A stretch of 64,000 bases of DNA, taken from contig MENQ01000012.1 in the NCBI GenBank assembly GCA_001768325.1, forward strand, positions 62,001 to 126,000, written 5' to 3'. The notes below the pieces were generated by a model that saw only the letters and a program-made list of their open reading frames with translations, was not told the DNA's origin and searched no databases. Positions 63,035 through 64,000 of the stretch are shown here, piece by piece. The stretch comes from Bacteroidetes bacterium GWC2_46_850. Lineage in GTDB: Bacteria; Bacteroidota; Bacteroidia; Bacteroidales; Dysgonomonadaceae. How positions within the stretch are numbered: the stretch's first letter is position 1; every line of letters starts with the position of its first letter. A program made the translations under genes and the position numbers.

Positions 63035-63159
63035 AATTTTGTTATGGATGGTTAAATGTTGGGGTTGCATGCAGCATTTTCTCTCTTTTCATCGTCTGGT
63101 ATCTTGAGAACTCGAGAACTCAAAACCACAAATGAATTATTTATTATTAAAAGAACAAC

Positions 63160-63486
63160 ATGATGAAAAGAGCGAGTTATTTGTTTACCGCCCTGTGTCT
63201 GGGTGCGATACTGATCGCATGTGACAAGGACGATAATGAAAAAGCTAAATTGACATTCAGCAAAAATAAAGTGGAAGTATCCGTAAACGAGAGCGATACC
63301 ATCACGGTGAGTGGTGGGGTAACTCCTTACACGGTATTGGAAGGTGACAAGACAATTGCCGTTGCCACAGTTACCAGTGCCAAAACTAAAATTGCCGTCA
63401 AAGGCCTGAAGAAGGGTAACACCACAGTGAAGGTTACCGATAAAAACGGGGTGAATGCCACACTTCCTGTGACTGTAGCCGAATAA
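63160..63486 (+). CDS. small lipoprotein with Ig-like (BIG2-type) domain
   Basis: A 108-residue lipoprotein (FTALCLGAILIAC, then DKDDNEK, an acidic surface-export-like signal). The remaining about 80 residues form a short beta sandwich with the pattern of bacterial Ig-like or pilus-assembly beta domains (VSVNESDTITVSGGVTPY, KGLKKGNTTVKVTDKNGVNATLPVTV). Probably a surface or periplasmic accessory. A second ATG one codon downstream is equally likely. A strong terminator follows. Confidence 0.75.
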   Translation: MMKRASYLFTALCLGAILIACDKDDNEKAKLTFSKNKVEVSVNESDTITVSGGVTPYTVLEGDKTIAVATVTSAKTKIAVKGLKKGNTTVKVTDKNGVNATLPVTVAE

Positions 63487-63506
63487 CCGTATTGGTTCTA
63501 TTCTTT

Positions 63507-63553
63507 AACGGTATCACCCGACTGTTGCGCGGCAGAGGGTGATACCGTTTTTT
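63507..63553 (+). terminator. intrinsic terminator after the small lipoprotein gene
   Basis: A perfect 13-base stem (63507-63519 with 63537-63549), a 17-base loop and a run of T, 21 bases after the stop. Confidence 0.9.
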
Positions 63554-63614
63554 AAAACAAAACAGCCATCCTGATGTTAAATGAATAGGAAAAATAACGA
63601 AAACAAAACCGGAA

Positions 63615-64000
63615 ATGACAAAATTACCACTGACCCTCCTCCTTTTTTTCTGTGCCCTCGGATTATTTTCTCAAAATAGACCCATAATGAATCACGACGC
63701 TTACCTGAATGACTGGAAAAAAGTGACTGAGTTCGAGCAAAAATCACTTCCACGTTCCGCAGCCGGGATCGTCGACCAGATACTGCACAGGGCAATACAG
63801 GAGAAAAATGGCCCACAGGTGATCAAAGCGCTGATTCATCAGGGGAAATATGATCTGGCACTGGATATGCAAAACGATACGCTTATCTTCCGGAACCTGG
63901 ATGAGATGGCGAAGAAGAGCACCGATGTGGTGGAGCAGTCGGTACTCCATTCCATGCTGGGTGAACTGTATCTGCAATACTACAGCAGAGACCGGTGGAC
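63615..64000 (+). CDS. probable alpha-2-macroglobulin-family protein (N-terminal 128 residues; runs off right edge)
   Basis: An open frame from ATG 63615 to the window end. It starts with a Sec signal (LTLLLFFCALGLFSQ) and continues with a helical region (WKKVTEFEQKSLPRSAAGIVDQI, KNGPQVIKALIHQGKYDLA, VLHSMLGELYLQYYSRDRW). This pattern is what I recall from the N-termini of the very large Bacteroidetes alpha-2-macroglobulin-like proteins, envelope protease inhibitors or traps. The thioester and macroglobulin domains would lie beyond the window, so the call is tentative. Confidence 0.6.
   Translation, partial: MTKLPLTLLLFFCALGLFSQNRPIMNHDAYLNDWKKVTEFEQKSLPRSAAGIVDQILHRAIQEKNGPQVIKALIHQGKYDLALDMQNDTLIFRNLDEMAKKSTDVVEQSVLHSMLGELYLQYYSRDRW

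Overview
This window comes from a member of the Bacteroidales (Bacteroidota). The evidence is the SusC/SusD outer-membrane systems, lipoproteins with acidic residues after the lipobox cysteine, repeated copies of the Bacteroidetes -7 promoter element TAnnTTTG upstream of genes on both strands, a division/cell-wall cluster in the Bacteroides gene order, and glycine-lipid synthesis genes of the GlsB/GlsA type. Gene content fits a fermentative relative of Dysgonomonadaceae/Porphyromonadaceae; that placement is inference. The DNA is gene-dense, no intergenic stretch exceeds about 275 bases, and I saw no tRNA, rRNA, CRISPR array, insertion sequence or prophage. Layout: (a) 1-8599 holds core genes: the start of a BtuB-like TonB receptor (left edge), an rsmD operon, a RecD-like helicase, a conserved hypothetical protein with rsmI, a coiled-coil lipoprotein, a YjjG-type HAD phosphatase and an arginine deiminase. 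(b) 8774-25601 is a starch/maltodextrin utilisation locus. A LacI-family regulator, an inner-membrane GPH/MFS sugar transporter and a GH13 lipoprotein run rightwards. A susC-susD-susE-susF-susA-GH13 operon runs leftwards towards them, with a flavodoxin gene in between. Near-identical LacI-type palindromes (TGCAAACGTTTGCA and TGCACACGTTTGCA) lie upstream of both the transporter and susC, each about 55 bases upstream of a good -7 element, so one regulator probably controls outer-membrane capture, degradation and inner-membrane uptake together. (c) 25681-27519 holds glsA-glsB for glycine lipids. (d) 27792-44044 is the dcw cluster: mraZ, rsmH, ftsL, ftsI, murE, mraY, murD, ftsW, murG, murC, ftsQ, ftsA, ftsZ, then a yqeY-like gene. 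murF and ddl are absent from it. It has a probable internal promoter before ftsQ, a perfect hairpin between ftsQ and ftsA, and a repeat-rich spacer after ftsZ. (e) 44055-50281 holds a hypothetical secreted protein and an orphan susC/susD-like pair with its own terminator. (f) 50556-59864, all leftward, is housekeeping: trxB, a LolA-like gene, ftsK, a small membrane protein, tpx, uvrA and a lytic transglycosylase. (g) 60041-64000 holds a 997-residue protein joining a complete response-regulator receiver domain to a PEP-synthase-type ATP-grasp domain without the usual phosphohistidine and PEP domains, then a small Ig-like lipoprotein and the start of a probable alpha-2-macroglobulin-family protein. 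The most noteworthy points are the twin LacI operators with matching promoter geometry, the receiver/ATP-grasp fusion, a putative attenuator inside the sus operon, and unexplained hairpins and repeats in the division cluster.
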